Shown: in pieces, positions 46,398 to 54,772 of the stretch | Layout of the letters: every line of letters starts with the position of its first letter | Position numbering within the stretch: the first letter of the stretch is position 1 | NCBI RefSeq assembly: GCF_002294985.1 | Contig: NZ_NSGE01000010.1 | Coordinates: forward strand, 1-64,000 | DNA length: 64,000 nucleotides | Origin: Mesorhizobium sp. WSM3862 | GTDB taxonomy: Bacteria; Pseudomonadota; Alphaproteobacteria; Rhizobiales; Rhizobiaceae | Direction of reading: 5' to 3' | Notes under the pieces: generated by a model | The model's input: only the letters and a program-made list of their open reading frames with translations | Told to the model about the DNA's origin: nothing | The model's database searches: none | Translations under genes and position numbers: made by a program

Positions 46398-47606
46398 TTG
46401 GACAGGCGAGTCGTCATTACTGGGATGGGCGGGCTTTGCGGCCTAGGCAACAGCGCCGCTTCTATCTGGAAAGAGATGCGCGAAGGCCGCTCGGCCATCC
46501 GCCCGATGGTCACTTCCGAGCTTCATGAGATGAAGGGCACTGTCGGTACCGAGATCAAGGAGCTGCCCAAGCACGACATCGGCCGCAACCGGCTCGTCTC
46601 CATGGACCGCCTCAGCTTGCTCGCAGTGCTTGCAGCACGCGAAGCCGTGCAAAACGCCGGGCTTTCCTGCGACGAGGGAAATCCGTATCGCTTCGGCGCG
46701 ACAGTGGGCGTCTGCGGCTGGGGCTGGGGAACGGTCGAAGAAGCCTACCGCGCTCTGTTTTTGGACGGCGCGAAGCGTATTGGCCTCTATACTGCACCAA
46801 AGGGATTGCCGAGCGCCGCTGCCAGCCAGGTCAGCATGAGCCTCGGCCTGCGCGGCCCGGTCTTTGCCATCGCGTCTGCATGCGCATCAGCCAATCATGC
46901 GATTGCTTCGGCAGCGGATCAGATCAGGCTCGGCCGGGCCGACGTGATGCTTGCCGGAGGCGCAGAAGCGCCACTCGTATGCGTTCAGCTGAAGGCATGG
47001 GAAGCAATGCGCGCCCTCGCTCCGGATACTTGCCGGCCCTTCTCCGCCGACAGGAAGGGAGTGGTGATCGGCGAGGGTGCGGGCATGGCCGTGCTGGAAA
47101 GCTATGAGCATGCCGCGGCGCGCGGTGCCACAATGCTTGCCGAGATCGCAGGCATCGGTCTGTCCGGCGATGCCTTCCACGTCGTCGCGCCGTCCATCGA
47201 AGGGCCGGAGGCCGCGATGCGCGCTTGCCTTGCCGACTCCGGGCTGAATGCCGAGGACGTGGACTACCTCAACGCCCACGGCACCGGCACCAAGGCCAAC
47301 GATCAGACAGAGACGGCGGCGATCAAGCGCGTCTTCGGAGACTATGCCTATTCGATGTCTGTCTCGTCTACCAAATCCGTGCACGCGCATTGCCTCGGCG
47401 CGGCGAGCGCACTTGAAATGATCGCCTGCGTGATGGCGATCCAGGAGGGCGTCGTGCCGCCGACCGCCAATTATCGCGAGCCAGACCCCGATTGCGATCT
47501 CGACGTCACGCCCAATGTGGCGCGCGAGCGCAAAGTACGCGTGGCACTGAGCAACGCCTTCGCCATGGGCGGCATGAACGCAGTTCTGGCGTTCAAGCAG
47601 GTGTAG
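46398..47606 (+). CDS. nodE: NodE beta-ketoacyl synthase
   Basis: A 402-residue KAS II-like enzyme. Catalytic Cys162 is in SACASANHAI, one His is in NAHGTGTKANDQTE, and the other is in VHAHCLGAASALE, so the Cys-His-His triad is intact. NodE sets the length and unsaturation of the Nod-factor acyl chain, a host-range trait. The start is TTG directly after the nodF stop, with the nodF tail GGAGG as ribosome site, indicating coupled translation. Confidence 0.92.
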   Translation: MDRRVVITGMGGLCGLGNSAASIWKEMREGRSAIRPMVTSELHEMKGTVGTEIKELPKHDIGRNRLVSMDRLSLLAVLAAREAVQNAGLSCDEGNPYRFGATVGVCGWGWGTVEEAYRALFLDGAKRIGLYTAPKGLPSAAASQVSMSLGLRGPVFAIASACASANHAIASAADQIRLGRADVMLAGGAEAPLVCVQLKAWEAMRALAPDTCRPFSADRKGVVIGEGAGMAVLESYEHAAARGATMLAEIAGIGLSGDAFHVVAPSIEGPEAAMRACLADSGLNAEDVDYLNAHGTGTKANDQTETAAIKRVFGDYAYSMSVSSTKSVHAHCLGAASALEMIACVMAIQEGVVPPTANYREPDPDCDLDVTPNVARERKVRVALSNAFAMGGMNAVLAFKQV

Positions 47607-47923
47607 AACCCATGCGAAATGCCTCCAGTAACTCTTTCTCTGGTATTCAACTGCTTGCCAGATCACGATCGTAAAGGACATCGCCTTGGACCGCCTTGGT
47701 GAATGCGCCAAGTGGCGGCGCAACCTCGACGAACCGCGGCCCGTTTTTGCAAAATTCTCAACTGTTGAAGCGATTTGGTCGTACCGCTATCGGACGGTTA
47801 AGCGGGGCCCGCCGAGTTCGCCTCGAGGGCCTGTCCAAAGCTGTACCCGATAAAGTCTGGAGGGCGCAGGGCCGCCAGTGACCGCTTCCGTGCGAAGCCG
47901 GTCCTTAGAAAGGGAATCGATAA
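47607..47923 (+). other. nodE-nodG spacer, 317 bp, no gene assigned
   Basis: A frame around 47686-47830 (LDRLGECAKWRRNLDEPRPV, then FAKFSTVEAIWSYRYRTVK) is open but short and I do not recognise it. It might be a relic. AAAGGGAATC close to nodG is the nodG ribosome site. Confidence 0.4.
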
Positions 47924-48661
47924 ATGTTCGATCTGACCGGCCGCAAGGCGCTCGTCACCGGAGCAAGCGGTGGAATCGGCGAGGCAGTGGCGCGGGCGCT
48001 GCACGCGCAGGGCGCAACCGTCGGCCTGCACGGCACGCGTGTCGAAAAGCTCGAGGGGTTGGCTGCCGAACTTGGCGGGCGGACAAAACTGTTTCCGGCA
48101 AACCTCTCAAACCGCGACGAGGTCAAGGCCCTGGGCGCAAACGCGGAAGCCGAACTCGAAGGCGTCGACATACTGGTCAACAATGCCGGCATCACCAAGG
48201 ACGGGCTCTTTGTCCGCATGTCGGACGCGGACTGGGACGCGGTGCTCGAGGTCAACCTGACCGCCGTGTTCCGGCTCACACGCGAACTGACCCATCCGAT
48301 GATGCGCCGCCGCAACGGCCGCATCATCAACATCACCTCCGTGTCCGGCGTAACCGGCAATCCCGGCCAGGCGAACTATTGCGCCTCAAAGGCCGGCATG
48401 ATCGGCATGTCGAAATCGCTGGCGCAGGAGATTGCGACACGCGGCGTGACGGTGAACTGCGTGGCGCCGGGCTTCATCGAATCGGCCATGACCGACAAGC
48501 TGAACGACAGGCAGAAAGAAGCGATTATGGCCGCCATTCCGGCCAAGCGCATGGGCACCGGCTTGGAAGTCGCCTCGGCTGTGGTCTACCTAGCCTCGAA
48601 GGAGGCCGCCTACATCACCGGCCAAACCATTCATGTCAACGGCGGCATAGCAATGATTTAG
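47924..48661 (+). CDS. nodG: NodG 3-oxoacyl-ACP reductase
   Basis: A 245-residue short-chain dehydrogenase of the FabG type. The NADP motif TGASGGIGEA is near residue 12, NNAGIT near 85, catalytic Ser in ITSVSG and the YxxxK pair in YCASKAG. NodG reduces the beta-keto intermediate during nod-acyl chain synthesis and is close to housekeeping FabG. It follows nodE after 317 bp and is on the same strand. Confidence 0.88.
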   Translation: MFDLTGRKALVTGASGGIGEAVARALHAQGATVGLHGTRVEKLEGLAAELGGRTKLFPANLSNRDEVKALGANAEAELEGVDILVNNAGITKDGLFVRMSDADWDAVLEVNLTAVFRLTRELTHPMMRRRNGRIINITSVSGVTGNPGQANYCASKAGMIGMSKSLAQEIATRGVTVNCVAPGFIESAMTDKLNDRQKEAIMAAIPAKRMGTGLEVASAVVYLASKEAAYITGQTIHVNGGIAMI

Positions 48662-48846
48662 CCTAAAAGTTCAGTGCGCCCCGATGACGCGTATCAACAG
48701 TGGAGGAAGGTTCCCACCCAGATAGCAGTCGGTTGGTCTGGCAACTGACGAGCCGGTTTGGTCGGCAACTGGCGAGGTCGAGCCTCGTGATCAAGGCCTC
48801 CTTGGGCGGAGGCTTAGATCAAGCTCTTTGAAGCGCATGCTATCCT

Positions 48847-48895
48847 ATCCATAGCGTGGATGCATTCATTCGAAACAAACGATTTGCCAATTCTG
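48847..48895 (+). promoter_or_regulatory. nod box upstream of nodA
   Basis: Left half ATCCATAGCGTGGATG and right half ATTCGAAACAAACGATTTGCC match the nod-box consensus with few deviations. It lies 245 bp before the intact nodA, a long leader. Confidence 0.85.
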
Positions 48896-49139
48896 CAGAA
48901 CGTCGCATAGCAAGATTTCAAAGATGCAAGCCAAAGGGCAAGTATTCATTTTTGTACTGGCTCCGAGCAGTATTTTTCCGGGGTACGCCTTCCGGTGTGC
49001 TCGCAACACAACGGAGTCGCATTGTCATTGCGGCTAGTTTCTTTGGTGACCTGCGCAAGCTACATCGAGCCGGCTTGATGCGACAAGACCCCTGCTAGGC
49101 GCTTCCCAACAAAACAGCAACAAAGACGAGGTTTTTTCC

Positions 49140-49730
49140 ATGTGCTCTGACGTGCGGTGGAGGTTGTGCTGGGAAAGTGACTTGCAACATACCGACCATG
49201 TCGAACTCTCCGAGTTCTTCCAAAAGACCTACGGACCGACTGGCGCCTTCAACTCAAAGCCATTCGAAGGCGGCCGTAGCTGGGCCGGTGCGAGGCCGGA
49301 GCTCCGCGCCATTAGCTACGATGCGCACGGCGTAGCGGCTCATATCGGCATACTCCGCCGCTTCATCAAGGTTGACGAGGTCGAGGTCCTGGTGGCCGAC
49401 CTGGGGTTGTACGGGGTGCGTCCGGATCTTGAGGGACAAGGGATCGGTCATTCGATGCGCGTTCTATATCCGGTATTGCGGCAGCTTGGGGTTCCATTCG
49501 CTTTCGGCACCGTTCGGCGCGCGATGCGGAACCATATGGAGAGGTTCTGCAGAGACGGCCTGGCGGCGATTGTGTCGGGCGTTCGTGTGCGGTCCACTCT
49601 CCCACATGTGTATCTGGACCTGCCGCCCACGCGCGTCGAGGACGTGCTCGTCGTGGTTGTGCCGATTGGACGCTCGATGAGCGAGTGGCCATCCGGCACC
49701 CTGATCGTTCGGAACGGTCCGGAGCTTTGA
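49140..49730 (+). CDS. nodA: NodA N-acyltransferase
   Basis: A 196-residue enzyme that attaches the fatty acyl chain to the de-acetylated chito-oligosaccharide. WRLCWESDLQHTDHVELSEFFQ, GPTGAFNSKPFEGGRSWAGARPE, DLGLYGVRPDLEGQGIGHSMR and HVYLDLPPTR are typical of NodA, and length is normal. It is alone: neither nodB nor nodC follows, so the rest of the common nod genes lie elsewhere. Three decayed nodA copies are in the window. Confidence 0.96.
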   Translation: MCSDVRWRLCWESDLQHTDHVELSEFFQKTYGPTGAFNSKPFEGGRSWAGARPELRAISYDAHGVAAHIGILRRFIKVDEVEVLVADLGLYGVRPDLEGQGIGHSMRVLYPVLRQLGVPFAFGTVRRAMRNHMERFCRDGLAAIVSGVRVRSTLPHVYLDLPPTRVEDVLVVVVPIGRSMSEWPSGTLIVRNGPEL

Positions 49731-49765
49731 AACATCTTGAAGTGCCGGGTGATCGCGCTAAGGCA

Positions 49766-49786
49766 CCGCAGCGGCGGGTTTTTCCA
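49766..49786 (+). terminator. weak terminator-like hairpin after nodA
   Basis: CCGC-AGCG-GCGG followed by a run of T (GTTTTT) about 36 bases after the nodA stop. The stem is only four pairs, so support is weak. Confidence 0.3.
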
Positions 49787-49789
49787 GAG

Positions 49790-50090
49790 CTGCTCGGCTG
49801 AATACGCGTTCCCATTCACGTTAGCTGTGGGTAATCAAGGCTGAATTAACTTGCAAGATCTGCGCATCAAATCGATCCGGGCGCGGGTTCCGCGCGCACA
49901 GACGTTCCGGACCTGAATGGCCGCCACCAGATGCGACATTGCCCCATCCCACGAAGGCCCGCCGTGCCGAAAGCCCTGGGGGTCGGCCTTTCGAAGCTGA
50001 GCGTCAGCAACTTCGTCGAGTCTTAGACGCTCTTCGGCACCGAGCAGGTTGCAACGGGGCGAAGAGGCTCGCATATCTGTGGAGCGCGGC
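49790..50090. other. nodA-panD convergent gap, no gene seen
   Basis: Frames of up to 90 codons exist but show no known domain or ribosome site. nodA (plus) and panD (minus) converge here. Confidence 0.45.
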
Positions 50091-50543
50091 TCACGCCCCG
50101 GAGACAAGGGCAGGAATGATCAAAGGCTCATTCGCCTCGTCAAGAATGGAGAAACTGTACCGGCCATCTGTGTCAAGATCGACGGAGTAGCTCAGGCGGT
50201 CGAGTATGTAGTTATCCTGGTCGAACGTGACGATCCGCGGCTTCAGCGAGGTGATATGCGCTTCGTCCAGGTAGATGGAGTTGCAGACAATAATCGGGTC
50301 ATCGGACTGACAGGTACGAGCCGCCGCTCCGTTGAGGATGCAACAGCGTGAACCGCGCTCGCCGAGGATGACATAGGTCGAAATCCGCGCACCGGAATTC
50401 CTATTCCATATCTCCACGAATTCCATCGGCAGGATCCCGGCTGCCTCGCAGTGGTCGGGGTCGAGCGTTATCGAACCGTGGTAGTTGAGGTTCGCTTCGG
50501 TGACGTGGATGCCGTGCAGCTTGCCGGCCACTATTTTTCGCAT
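50091..50543 (-). CDS. panD: aspartate 1-decarboxylase precursor PanD
   Basis: A 150-residue pyruvoyl enzyme making beta-alanine for pantothenate. Self-cleavage occurs at Gly23-Ser24 in NYHGSITLD. ATVNGAA-like GERGSRCCILNGAAA and DPIIVCNSI agree with the family. It is the terminal gene of vitamin cluster copy 2, directly after a bioZ relic, and the counterpart in copy 1 is destroyed. ATG 50543 is chosen as homologous to the family start; the open frame continues upstream into bioZ relic sequence. Confidence 0.92.
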   Translation of the reverse strand: MRKIVAGKLHGIHVTEANLNYHGSITLDPDHCEAAGILPMEFVEIWNRNSGARISTYVILGERGSRCCILNGAAARTCQSDDPIIVCNSIYLDEAHITSLKPRIVTFDQDNYILDRLSYSVDLDTDGRYSFSILDEANEPLIIPALVSGA

Positions 50544-50587
50544 TGTTGTCCTCATCAGCACACAAGGTGAATCTTGGCAACGCCCGG

Positions 50588-50825
50588 CTAAATTACAACG
50601 GCGAGCGCACCGCCGCTGAGACCCGCACCCGCCGCCTCCAAAAGAATTTTCTCGCCTGGCCAAAATGGCTGCGCCCGATGGGCGAGCGAGAGCGAGATCG
50701 GATCGTCGCGGCGGAAGAGTTGCCATAGTGGGCGATCGTCTTGACGATTGCGCGATCGGCTATGCCGAGGTTCCTCCCGACCGCGACGAAAATCGACCAT
50801 TGGCCTAATGCTGCACGAACCAATC
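50588..50825 (-). pseudogene. bioZ: bioZ 3' relic (copy 2)
   Basis: The minus strand reads VAVGRNLGIADRAIVKTIA, then HYGNSSAATI in one frame, then after a shift PISLSLAHRAQPFWPGEKIL and LEAAGAGLSGGALAVVI. This matches the last 75 residues of the intact BioZ (AVGRNLNIAGHAIVKTIAEY, then GALIVGI). Everything from nadC to the middle of bioZ has been lost between it and nadB copy 2. Confidence 0.88.
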
Positions 50826-50852
50826 GAGGTAAGCGGTGCAGGTGAAGTCATA

Positions 50853-52394
50853 TCAACAGCTCCGTTCGGATGTTTGCCAACTGATCGTGACGGCATTCTC
50901 AAAGGCTGTGCAGAGCGTCAGTCGTGAGGGGAGGGCGGCAGCATCGCGCCCGGGGAAATCGGATCGGTAATGTGAACCGCGGCTCTCCTCGCGTCGAAGG
51001 GCTGCGATCGCCATCAACAGTGCCACCAGGGCCGGATCGGCCGTTGCCGTCTCGCCGACAGAGATCGGCAGCAGTGTCGCGACCGTGTCGCGCAGCGCTT
51101 TGCCATTCCGAACAATGCCAAGCGCTTTCGACACGAGCGGGCGTATGGGTGAAGGGTCGGGCCGGAAGGGAACGGTTGCGGGAAGCCTAGGCCACTGCCA
51201 ACCCGCGCAAGATCCAGCCACGCTTGCCGCGACCCAGACTGCTGTCGCAACAGCTTCCGCGAGAGAGTTGCTGGCAAGCCGGTTGGCGCCATGCAGTCCC
51301 GTGCATGCGACTTCGCCGCAGGCCCACAGGCCGCTAACGGAACTACGCCCTTCGGCATCAACGGCCACTCCGCCCATGTGATAGTGAGCAGCGGGACGCA
51401 CGGGGATAGGCTCCACGGCCGGATCGATGCCGGCCTGCTTGCAAATAGCGTCGATCGCCGGAAAGCGTCTTGCGAATTTCTGTCCGAGGCAATGTCGGGC
51501 GTCGAGATAGACCCGATGCCCGACAGCGAGCTGATCCGAGATCGCCCTCGCAACCACGTCGCGCGATGCGAGTTCTGCTCCGGGTGTATCGGCCAGGAAG
51601 CGATGGCCGTCTTCATCGATCAGCACCGCGCCTTCGCCTCGTACCGCTTCGCTGACAAGCGACATTGGACGGCGCGGACCATCGAGCGCGGTCGGGTGGA
51701 ACTGCACAAATTCGAGATCGGCGAGCTCCGCTCCAGCACAGGCGGCAAGCGCAAGACCATGCCCGAATGAGGAGAGCGGGTTCGTTGTGTCGCAAAACAG
51801 CCCGCCTATCCCACCGGTCGCCAGCACCACGCGGCGTGTGGGCAATGCGAACACGCCGCCGTGCAAGACTGCCAGCAAGCCCACAATGCTGCCCTCCGAC
51901 ACAACCAAGCGAAGCGCTGTCATGCCTTCCATGATCGTGATCGAATGGGTTCGCCGCGCCACGCCGAGCAGCGCCCGAAACAACTCGCGGCCGGTTGCGT
52001 CGCCGGCGGCGTGGACAATGCGGCGACGCGAATGCGCCGCTTCCAGCCCGAGCCGCAGCCTCCCGTCGAGTGAGCGGTCGAAGGGAACGCCGAGACGGAT
52101 GAGATTCTCGATGGCTTTAGGTGCGGCCTCAATCACCCGCCTGGCCATCTGTTCGTCGCAGTGGCCGTCACCGGCAGCAAGCGTATCGGTGAGGTGGAGT
52201 TCCGGGGTATCGTCTTCGCCGAGGCTGGCTGCGAGCCCGCCCTGTGCAAGCGTGCTCGAGGCTTCGGTCCCGAGCGGGGTTCTGGAGAGAAGAACGACCG
52301 GTTGTGGCGCCAGATGAAGCGCCGTCAGCAGGCCGGCGAGACCAGCGCCGATGATGACCGGCGCCCCGCCAATGTCATGGATGTCGGGCGTCAT
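50853..52394 (-). CDS. nadB: L-aspartate oxidase NadB (copy 2)
   Basis: A 513-residue NadB with the same length as copy 1. It contains IIGAGLAGLLTALHLAPQ, STLAQGGLAASLG, EFVQFHPTALDG, EAVRGEGAVL and HYHMGGVAVD. The start overlaps the nadA stop as ATGA. The final residues (VTISWQTSERSC) differ from copy 1 and lie close to the junction with the bioZ relic, but the enzyme core is complete. Confidence 0.93.
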   Translation of the reverse strand: MTPDIHDIGGAPVIIGAGLAGLLTALHLAPQPVVLLSRTPLGTEASSTLAQGGLAASLGEDDTPELHLTDTLAAGDGHCDEQMARRVIEAAPKAIENLIRLGVPFDRSLDGRLRLGLEAAHSRRRIVHAAGDATGRELFRALLGVARRTHSITIMEGMTALRLVVSEGSIVGLLAVLHGGVFALPTRRVVLATGGIGGLFCDTTNPLSSFGHGLALAACAGAELADLEFVQFHPTALDGPRRPMSLVSEAVRGEGAVLIDEDGHRFLADTPGAELASRDVVARAISDQLAVGHRVYLDARHCLGQKFARRFPAIDAICKQAGIDPAVEPIPVRPAAHYHMGGVAVDAEGRSSVSGLWACGEVACTGLHGANRLASNSLAEAVATAVWVAASVAGSCAGWQWPRLPATVPFRPDPSPIRPLVSKALGIVRNGKALRDTVATLLPISVGETATADPALVALLMAIAALRREESRGSHYRSDFPGRDAAALPSRLTLCTAFENAVTISWQTSERSC

Positions 52395-53365
52395 ACAAAG
52401 AGCATGCGTTCCACAGCCCAGCGGGCCCGTTCAGTGACGTGCGGATCGATGGTGACGACGTGACGGTTCTCCTCGAGCGCGCTGCGGATGTTGGCGAGCG
52501 TGATGCGTTTCATGTGCGGGCACAGATTGCATGGACGCACGAAATCCACGTCCGGATGCTCGACCGCGACATTGTCGCTCATCGAACATTCCGTCATCAG
52601 CACCACACGCGCCGGCCTATGCCGCGCGACATACTCGGACATCGCCGCCGTCGAGCCGGCGAAGTCGGCTTCGGCCACGACCGCGGGCGGACATTCGGGA
52701 TGGGCAAGTACGCTGATGCCGGGATGGGCCTCACGCAGCTCGCGGATGTCGGCCGCTTCAAAGCGTTCATGCACCTCGCAATGCCCCTTCCAGACGATGA
52801 TCTCAACCTTCGTCTGTGCCGCGATGTTCTTCGCCAGATATTCGTCGGGCAGCATGATCACGCGCGGCACCCGGAGCGACTTCACCACTGCGAGCGCGTT
52901 GCCTGAGGTGCAGCAGATGTCTGACTCAGCTTTCACCGCGGCGGAGGTGTTGACGTAGGTGATGACCGGAACACCGGGATAACGCTGCCGCATCAGGCGC
53001 ACGTCTTCGGCCGTGATCGAGTCGGCCAGCGAGCAGCCGGCGGCGAGATCCGGGATGAGCACGGTCTTGTCCGGATTGAGGAGCTTGGCTGTTTCAGCCA
53101 TGAAATGCACGCCGGCTAGTACGATCACATCGGCGTCGACTGTCATCGCCTTGCGGGCCAGCGCCAGGCTGTCGCCGACGATGTCAGCCACGCAGTGAAA
53201 AATCTCCGGCGTCTGGTAGTTATGCGCCAGGATAACCGCGTTGCGCTGTCGCTTCAGTTTCAGGATCGCGTCGATGTCGTCGACGAAGACCGGCCACTCG
53301 ATCGGTGGGATAACGCGCCGAACGCGGTCGTATAGGGAGGCGCTCGAAGGCAGGACGGCGCTCAT
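52391..53365 (-). CDS. nadA: quinolinate synthase NadA
   Basis: A 324-residue 4Fe-4S enzyme that condenses iminoaspartate with DHAP. The cluster Cys residues lie in DICCTSGNALAV and RPCNLCPHMKR, plus an earlier one in AAGCSLADS. AHNYQTPEIF and LAHPECPP are family blocks. ATG 53365 has GGAGG five bases upstream. It is the only complete nadA in the window and must serve both nadB copies and the nadC of cluster 1. Confidence 0.95.
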   Translation of the reverse strand: MSAVLPSSASLYDRVRRVIPPIEWPVFVDDIDAILKLKRQRNAVILAHNYQTPEIFHCVADIVGDSLALARKAMTVDADVIVLAGVHFMAETAKLLNPDKTVLIPDLAAGCSLADSITAEDVRLMRQRYPGVPVITYVNTSAAVKAESDICCTSGNALAVVKSLRVPRVIMLPDEYLAKNIAAQTKVEIIVWKGHCEVHERFEAADIRELREAHPGISVLAHPECPPAVVAEADFAGSTAAMSEYVARHRPARVVLMTECSMSDNVAVEHPDVDFVRPCNLCPHMKRITLANIRSALEENRHVVTIDPHVTERARWAVERMLFV

Positions 53366-53377
53366 CGAGCCTCCAGT

Positions 53378-53421
53378 TATAGTCAATGCGATTATAAGGG
53401 CCTATAATCGTTGTGACTATA
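53378..53421 (-). promoter_or_regulatory. nested dyad operator before nadA (NadQ site)
   Basis: TATAGTC-N5-GATTATA and TATAATC-N5-GACTATA face each other across six bases, making a 44-bp nested inverted repeat between nadQ and nadA. This is the likely binding site of NadQ and overlaps the probable nadA promoter. Confidence 0.75.
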
Positions 53422-53428
53422 AGTGGTG

Positions 53429-54385
53429 TCAAGCCCGTGCGAGCGGCAATTTTGTGCCGGCCACAGGCCTCTCGTCTAGAATGGCATGGTGGAAGCGGTA
53501 GAGCTGCGCCGGCCGGCCGCCGGTCTCGGCGGTCGTCGCTCCGGTCTTCTCAACCAGCTCCTGCTGCCCTATGAGCCGGCGAAAGTTCGGCTTGTTGATG
53601 AGCCTGCCGGAGAGCGCCTCCACGGTTCGCTGGAGCTGTAAAAGCGTGAAGAGCGGCGGCATCAGTTCGAACACAACCGGCCGGTATTTGATCTTGGAGC
53701 GCAGACGCGCAATAGCCGTTGCCAGAATGCGGCGATGATCGGCGCTCATCGATCTGCCCGGCACCGGAGCGAGGATGGCAGAATCTCCGCCGCGCTTTGC
53801 TTCCTCCACCAGGGCGGCTTCGTAGAGCAGCTCGTAGCGCTGCAGCGCGAGCTCTTCGTTCCATGCCCGGTCGTCCATGGCAAAGGCGACCGCCGCTCGC
53901 CGCCGGCGATCGAAGCGCGTCGCGCCGTCGTCCGCGCCTTGCGCCCATTCGATAAGGCGCGGCCACAATTCTTCCAGCATCGGGGGCCTGCCGGAGCGAT
54001 GATCCTCCCAAGGGAAATAGTCGTACCAGCTCGCCCAGCTGCGCCTGCCCGAGGCGCCCGCATCTTCTTCGCGGGTGAGTGCGAGATAGCTGATCGAGAT
54101 CACGCGCTCATTGCCGCCGGTCCGATCGCGATCGGCGAAGGTGTAGAGCTGCTCGATGTAACCGAGAGGCTGGCCGGTCTGCAGTTCCACCCATGCCCTG
54201 AGGCTCGACTGGAGCGAACGATGAGCGAGCTCAAACGGGCCCGAGGGAAGTGCGGCCCCCTGTTCAATGGTCAGAACACATGGTCCAGCGTCGTTCACGG
54301 CGACGACGACTGCGATCAGGTCCGCGTTGACGTCGTTGGTCTTGCCTATAGCTCTGCCTTCCCTCGGTCCCTTTGCCTGATCCAT
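53429..54385 (-). CDS. nadQ: NadQ-type NAD biosynthesis regulator (copy 2)
   Basis: A 318-residue paralogue of the protein at 38537-39505, colinear along its whole length: DLIAVVVAVNDAGPCVLTIE, YIEQLYTFADRDRT, WYDYFPWEDHRSG, NKPNFRRLIGQQELVEKTG and GGRPAQLYRFHHAI. It lies upstream of nadA with the dyad at 53378-53421 in between. Both copies appear intact, so two repressors may see the same operators. Confidence 0.86.
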   Translation of the reverse strand: MDQAKGPREGRAIGKTNDVNADLIAVVVAVNDAGPCVLTIEQGAALPSGPFELAHRSLQSSLRAWVELQTGQPLGYIEQLYTFADRDRTGGNERVISISYLALTREEDAGASGRRSWASWYDYFPWEDHRSGRPPMLEELWPRLIEWAQGADDGATRFDRRRRAAVAFAMDDRAWNEELALQRYELLYEAALVEEAKRGGDSAILAPVPGRSMSADHRRILATAIARLRSKIKYRPVVFELMPPLFTLLQLQRTVEALSGRLINKPNFRRLIGQQELVEKTGATTAETGGRPAQLYRFHHAILDERPVAGTKLPLARA

Positions 54386-54564
54386 GGTTCCTGGCCTACT
54401 TGGCAGAGCTCCGCCTGTCTAAACCGATTTAGCTCTGTTCTTTTATCATACCACTCGTCGCGCCAACACCACGCGCTCTGGAGCTTTTACCTCTTCGCAC
54501 CTGGACAAAAATATGCCAAACGCGACACTCGCCGTGGGTGACGCCGGGTGAGGAGAGACGTGGA

Positions 54565-54705
54565 TTGAGCGATCTCAGGCTGTCGGCCGGGCAGCGCGTG
54601 GCGGCGCCAAAGCTCGCCGGAAGCGGGCCGTTCTTGATAGCAGCCGGCGCCGACAGGAAGGCTGCACCGCCTCACCGAGTCCGAGCTGAACCAACCAACG
54701 CTTGA
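54565..54705 (+). pseudogene. panB: panB 5' relic (copy 2)
   Basis: A TTG-start frame MSDLRLSAGQRVAAPKLAGSGPFLIAAG of 46 codons is divergent from nadQ copy 2 at exactly 180 bp, as is the panB relic in copy 1. The leader before it shares ATATGCCAAACGCGAC with copy 1. Only the first dozen or so codons could be PanB-like, the rest is unrelated. The call rests mainly on the conserved position. Confidence 0.5.
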
Positions 54706-54772
54706 TTTGTCTCAGCTATTCGCCTCGCTCGGTATGTCGCGGCCCCGACATGTCGGAAGTCCGACAGCCGCT

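Noticed and set aside
49835..50107. 90-codon frame between nodA and panD as a possible nodC or nodB start
   Set aside because: No NodB or NodC motif appears on the plus strand downstream of nodA, and the frame is on the minus strand without similarity I can name.
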